A stretch of DNA of 32,568 nucleotides, from contig CAZZKJ010000024.1 of assembly GCA_964654695.1 (NCBI GenBank), positions 1 to 32,568 of the forward strand, given 5' to 3'. The notes beneath the pieces were generated by a model, which was given only the letters and a program-made list of their open reading frames with translations, made no database searches and had not been told where the DNA came from. Source of the stretch: CAZZKJ01 sp964654695 (GTDB lineage: Bacteria; Krumholzibacteriota; Krumholzibacteriia; WVZY01). Below are positions 29,857-32,568 of this stretch, one piece after another. Every line of letters begins with the position of its first letter. The first letter of the stretch is position 1. Made by a program: the position numbers and the translations under genes.

Positions 29857-32169
29857 TTATCTTACCAGAACCATGCGTCCGGTAATAATGCGGTTGCCGG
29901 CTTTCAACCGGTACAGGTAGATTCCGGATGCAACCGTCCTTCCGGAGTCATCCATTCCGTTCCAGCTCACCATCTGGATTCCGCTTTGAATTTCTCCCTT
30001 GATGAGTTCCCGGATCTTCCGGCCGAGCACATTGTAAACGGCCAGGCTTACGGGAACCTCTCCGCCCACCTCATAAGATATCGTCGTACGAGGATTGAAC
30101 GGGTTCGGATAGTTCGAAACGTTGGATAAAAGCTCGGTCACCTTGGGAATACTCTCCTCGAATTCATCGGCGGGCGGTACATACGCAATTTGAATAATGC
30201 TCAAAGGAATGACACCGGCATTTATCTTCTTGTTCTTATTGATCTTCTCTGCAATTTTCTTGGCAAGTTCGTCGTTGGACGAATCGCCGTCGGAAAGAAG
30301 ATCGGATACATAAGTTATAGCCTGGCTGACGGTCGCATTATCCTTGCTCACGAACTGCCATGTACTGAGCCGATTGGAAACCACATTCAAGAGCAGAGCT
30401 GCAAGCTGGCTCCTGGCTTTGTCGTAATGCGTCGCTTTCTTCTTGGGAGAAAGCACATCCTTGAAATCATGAAGCGTGGTGACAGGTATAAAAACGCTGA
30501 AGTACTGATCGAACCTGTCATGAAGACTGCCGAACAGCAGCAGCAGCTCTTCAGCGGAAATCTTTACGCCTTTGTGTTTGCCCTTAAGGGCATCGTTTAC
30601 CTGGTGCTTCCAGAACCCTACCGATCTCGGTTTATCCTGTGTCGCAAGCCTGTCAAAGACAAAATCGACGACCGCAACATCGCCGGCCGCGCATATCAAT
30701 GTGCTGTCAGTAGGAGTTGCGGGCTCATATCCCAAAGGAACCACCACGTTAAGCAAGATGGTGTCGGTGGCGACGTCAAAGAAGAAATAATCGCCGTTGG
30801 CATCGCTGAGCGTTGAGAAGATGTTGCCTTCGCCGTCGATCAGGTCGACGGTAACTCCGACAACGGGGCCGCTTGTGGCGGAAGAGCTCGAGGCCGTGCT
30901 CTGCGGGAGAATCTTATCGACGGCCAGAACTTCATACTCGCCAAACATAAAACCAACATCCAAAGGCTGCGAGCAGGACGTGTGGATGATCGCGTCATCG
31001 TCGTCTATATTGACCTCGGTATTAGCTTTGAACTTCGTTGCCGTGGGAAGAAGGGTTATGGTATCCACGGACACGGCGGCGAACGCGCCGTCCGATACGG
31101 TAACGTTCATCGGATCTCCGAAGCCGTGATACAACAAGACCAGTCTCGTAATTCCTTCGCATTTCTCTTCTTCATCTTCTTCACATGGAACTATCACTTT
31201 ATCTACGGAAGCGACGATATAACTGCCTATCACGTTTCCCGGATCGATTGGACGCGAGCACGATGTGTGGATGGTTATGACATCCGCGCCGACACTGACA
31301 GTTATTTCTTTCGGCATTTTGTATTGATCGTGATGTTCATGCTCGTGCTCGTGTTCGCTCGGGCATACTGCGGAAGTATCAGGAGTGATCACCAACTGCC
31401 CGCCCAGCACTTCAACCTGCGCTCCGCAGCTGACCGACGCCGTAGAAATGTCGCCGGAACCGGTGTAATCGAAGACCAGCCTGGTGATCCCTTTGCATTT
31501 CTCGCAGAGATCGGGGTTATACGTGAAATTGACATTGCCCTGAACGGTGCAAAGAGACGGCGCAATGATTCTGCCAACACATTCGAGGGAATATCCCTGG
31601 GGGATATTGGGATCGAGGCCGGGGCCGATAGTTCCGGCGAAAATCATACCGTTCGGATTACCGAGATCGGCAAGATTGGTGCCGGTCGTAAAGTTGACCA
31701 GGCCCTGAAACGATCCTACCTGAAACTGCGTATCATAAAACATAACGAACTGCGAAAATGATCCGATCAGAAACTGGGCGCCGTCTTCGAACGTTGCGGG
31801 GGCGCTTACATTCGGAGGATTGATTCCAAAGTTATGATTCTTCAACGGATCGCAGTTGAGTTTGATGACACCGCCTGAATAACTGACTATTATAGTTTTC
31901 CCCCCGTCGGGACTGAATTCACCCTGGGAAACCAGATCGGTTACGCTCCATGTGAGTTCGTTCAGCGTGAGATCGCATGTAATAGTCGGACTGATTGAGG
32001 TTACCATGCCAACCCCTTGCAGAGTGTCGGACGCCGTGCTCGATGGAAATCCTCCGGTTTCATACATGTAACCGAAGTTGTTCATCAAGACTGTTCCGGC
32101 TGAAACGTAAGCGGTTGGAAGCAACAATAAGGAAATGACTGCAGCAAAAAAAAGAGGAGCTTTTCTCAT
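29857..32169 (-). CDS. Large secreted multidomain surface protein with FlgD-like/T9SS-type C-terminal sorting domain
   Basis: The frame is open to 32262, but the ATG at 32169 (GGAGG nine bases upstream) precedes a good signal peptide (KAPLFFAAVISLLLLPTAYV), giving 770 residues. Order: an unnamed beta domain (about 30-215) shared with the 218-residue neighbour; two related Cys-containing repeats (about 218-335 and 333-425) with GITRLVFDYTGSG/GITRLVLLYHGFG and IIHTSCS; a His-Glu run, HEHEHEHEHH, near residues 272-281 in the first repeat; a Cna-B/SdrD-like module (about 435-505, VTVDLIDGEGN ... DANGDYFFF); a GFWKHQ domain (about 515-660); and a FlgD-like sorting domain (690-770, NYPNPFNPRTTISYEV ... 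ASGIYLYRL). Such C-termini usually send proteins to the cell surface. Its function is unknown. Confidence 0.85.
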   Translation of the reverse strand: MRKAPLFFAAVISLLLLPTAYVSAGTVLMNNFGYMYETGGFPSSTASDTLQGVGMVTSISPTITCDLTLNELTWSVTDLVSQGEFSPDGGKTIIVSYSGGVIKLNCDPLKNHNFGINPPNVSAPATFEDGAQFLIGSFSQFVMFYDTQFQVGSFQGLVNFTTGTNLADLGNPNGMIFAGTIGPGLDPNIPQGYSLECVGRIIAPSLCTVQGNVNFTYNPDLCEKCKGITRLVFDYTGSGDISTASVSCGAQVEVLGGQLVITPDTSAVCPSEHEHEHEHHDQYKMPKEITVSVGADVITIHTSCSRPIDPGNVIGSYIVASVDKVIVPCEEDEEEKCEGITRLVLLYHGFGDPMNVTVSDGAFAAVSVDTITLLPTATKFKANTEVNIDDDDAIIHTSCSQPLDVGFMFGEYEVLAVDKILPQSTASSSSATSGPVVGVTVDLIDGEGNIFSTLSDANGDYFFFDVATDTILLNVVVPLGYEPATPTDSTLICAAGDVAVVDFVFDRLATQDKPRSVGFWKHQVNDALKGKHKGVKISAEELLLLFGSLHDRFDQYFSVFIPVTTLHDFKDVLSPKKKATHYDKARSQLAALLLNVVSNRLSTWQFVSKDNATVSQAITYVSDLLSDGDSSNDELAKKIAEKINKNKKINAGVIPLSIIQIAYVPPADEFEESIPKVTELLSNVSNYPNPFNPRTTISYEVGGEVPVSLAVYNVLGRKIRELIKGEIQSGIQMVSWNGMDDSGRTVASGIYLYRLKAGNRIITGRMVLVR

Positions 32170-32297
32170 AGCCCAAAACCTCCATCCAAATGATGGATAC
32201 CTCCGCAACGCAGGAGGTTTCACCCTTAGCACAATACGATTGCTCCTCATGGCGAGAAGCAATAGGGACGAATTTATGCACCTATTTGCTAATGAGA
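32170..32297 (-). promoter_or_regulatory. Structured leader with alternative anti-Shine-Dalgarno pairing
   Basis: About 128 nt between the predicted transcription start and the ATG at 32169 hold three hairpins on the minus strand: a 10-bp stem (32239-32263, ATTGCTTCTC with GAGGAGCAAT), ACCTCC with GGAGGT (32199-32218), and TCCATC with GATGGA (32181-32197). The Shine-Dalgarno GGAGG (32179-32183) overlaps the third stem, and GGAGGTTT there is fully complementary to AAACCTCC, the 5' arm of the second hairpin. It does not match a riboswitch class I know. Confidence 0.6.
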
Positions 32298-32303
32298 CAT
32301 GTG

Positions 32304-32333
32304 ATTATACCATAAAACGACCCGGCGTTTCAA
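32304..32333 (-). promoter_or_regulatory. Extended -10 promoter for the large secreted protein
   Basis: On the minus strand TTGAAA (32328-32333) and TATAAT (32304-32309) are 18 bp apart, with TGG directly before the -10 (TGnTATAAT). Predicted start is near 32297. Confidence 0.85.
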
Positions 32334-32433
32334 CATAAAACCGACGGAAAAGCCGCATTGTTACTGAACAATCTCTATTGTTTACAGGAAGTTATAGAAT
32401 GAAACAGACGGCGGGGGGTGTCCCGGCACCGGC

Positions 32434-32468
32434 AAAACCGCTTCGCTCAAATCTACATCTAAAAGCGG
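32434..32468 (-). terminator. Possible terminator downstream of tRNA-Ser(GGA)
   Basis: On the minus strand CCGCTT (32463-32468) and AAGCGG (32438-32443) form a 6-bp stem with a 19-nt loop, followed by only four T residues. The large loop makes it weak. The remaining gap, 32334-32433 and 32469-32502, shows nothing I can identify. Confidence 0.35.
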
Positions 32469-32502
32469 CTCTTCTCCGTGCAATCCGAGGCATAAAATAA
32501 AA

Positions 32503-32568
32503 TGGCGGAGAGAGAGGGATTCGAACCCTCGGAACGCTTGCGCGCTCACACGATTTCCAGTCGTGCCG
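32503..32568 (-). tRNA. tRNA-Ser (anticodon GGA), 5' end beyond window
   Basis: The 3' part of a class II tRNA: anticodon stem CACGA/TCGTG with loop CTGGAAA (anticodon GGA), a long variable arm with GAGCGCGCAAGCGTTC, T arm GAGGGTTCGAATCCCTC, acceptor strand TCTCTCC, discriminator G, and an encoded CCA (32503-32505). The T arm and acceptor strand match tRNA-Ser(CGA) at 28846-28934. Confidence 0.93.

Noticed and set aside
30190..31761. Long plus-strand ORFs of 208 and 259 codons opposite the large secreted protein
   Set aside because: They are shadows of the high-quality minus-strand gene, with Arg/Ile-rich composition and no conserved motif.
32170..32297. Cyclic di-GMP (GEMM) or other known riboswitch in the leader
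   Set aside because: The conserved GEMM core elements (ACGCA-x-AGGGCAAACC and the paired GNRA tetraloop and receptor) are missing, and the segments conserved in TPP, cobalamin, fluoride or ZTP riboswitches are not seen.
1..32568. CRISPR array, insertion sequence or prophage
   Set aside because: No regularly spaced repeats, transposase, integrase or phage genes were seen on either strand.

Overview
This window looks like core chromosome of a Gram-negative (diderm) bacterium. Two predicted lipoproteins, a TonB-type protein, a Wza-like exporter and a SurA/PrsA-like foldase point to an outer membrane. A large secreted protein ends in the YPNPFNPxTT-type sorting/FlgD-like domain that is common in the FCB superphylum and its uncultured relatives (Latescibacteria, Eisenbacteria, Zixibacteria, KSB1 and similar). 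Together with mglB-mglA next to recR, this suggests an uncultured FCB-like candidate phylum. That placement is inference; no rRNA gene is present. I saw no mobile element, CRISPR array or prophage.

Almost everything is on the minus strand, so transcription runs from high to low coordinates. From the right: a partial tRNA-Ser(GGA) at the window edge; a strong promoter and a structured leader (32170-32333) before a 770-residue secreted multidomain protein; then a 218-residue secreted paralog of its N-terminal domain, closed by a clear terminator. A new promoter starts a compact RNA cluster, tRNA-Ser(CGA), tRNA-Ala(CGC) and a long Alu-bearing SRP RNA. This leads into dnaX, ybaB, recR, mglB and mglA, covering replication, repair and a polarity GTPase switch.

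A second promoter (24278-24306) precedes a GT-C type membrane glycosyltransferase and a long co-directional run: pgpA, cinA, thpR, recA, recX, alaS, then an envelope-polysaccharide block (SLBB exporter, long-form RmlA with an ATT start codon, SIS-domain isomerase, DPPR-synthase-like UbiA, DUF362 protein), then ispE, spoVG and tRNA-Gln(TTG), closed by a terminator at 8657-8693. I saw no other intrinsic terminator inside this run.

The left part holds prs, rplY(ctc) and pth, then a strong promoter driving rpsF, rpsR, rplI, manC, a lipoprotein parvulin, a DUF151 protein and an LpoA-like lipoprotein. This last gene meets, tail to tail with a 17-bp overlap, the only plus-strand gene, a 5'-truncated TonB-C protein.

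The points most worth a second look are: a leader in which the Shine-Dalgarno of the giant secreted protein can pair with an upstream anti-SD that also has an alternative partner; an ATT start codon on rmlA; an in-phase A AAA AAT slippery site in dnaX that would give a product very close to E. coli gamma in length; the leaderless-looking tRNA/tRNA/SRP RNA unit; and a pair of secreted proteins sharing an apparently uncharacterised domain.
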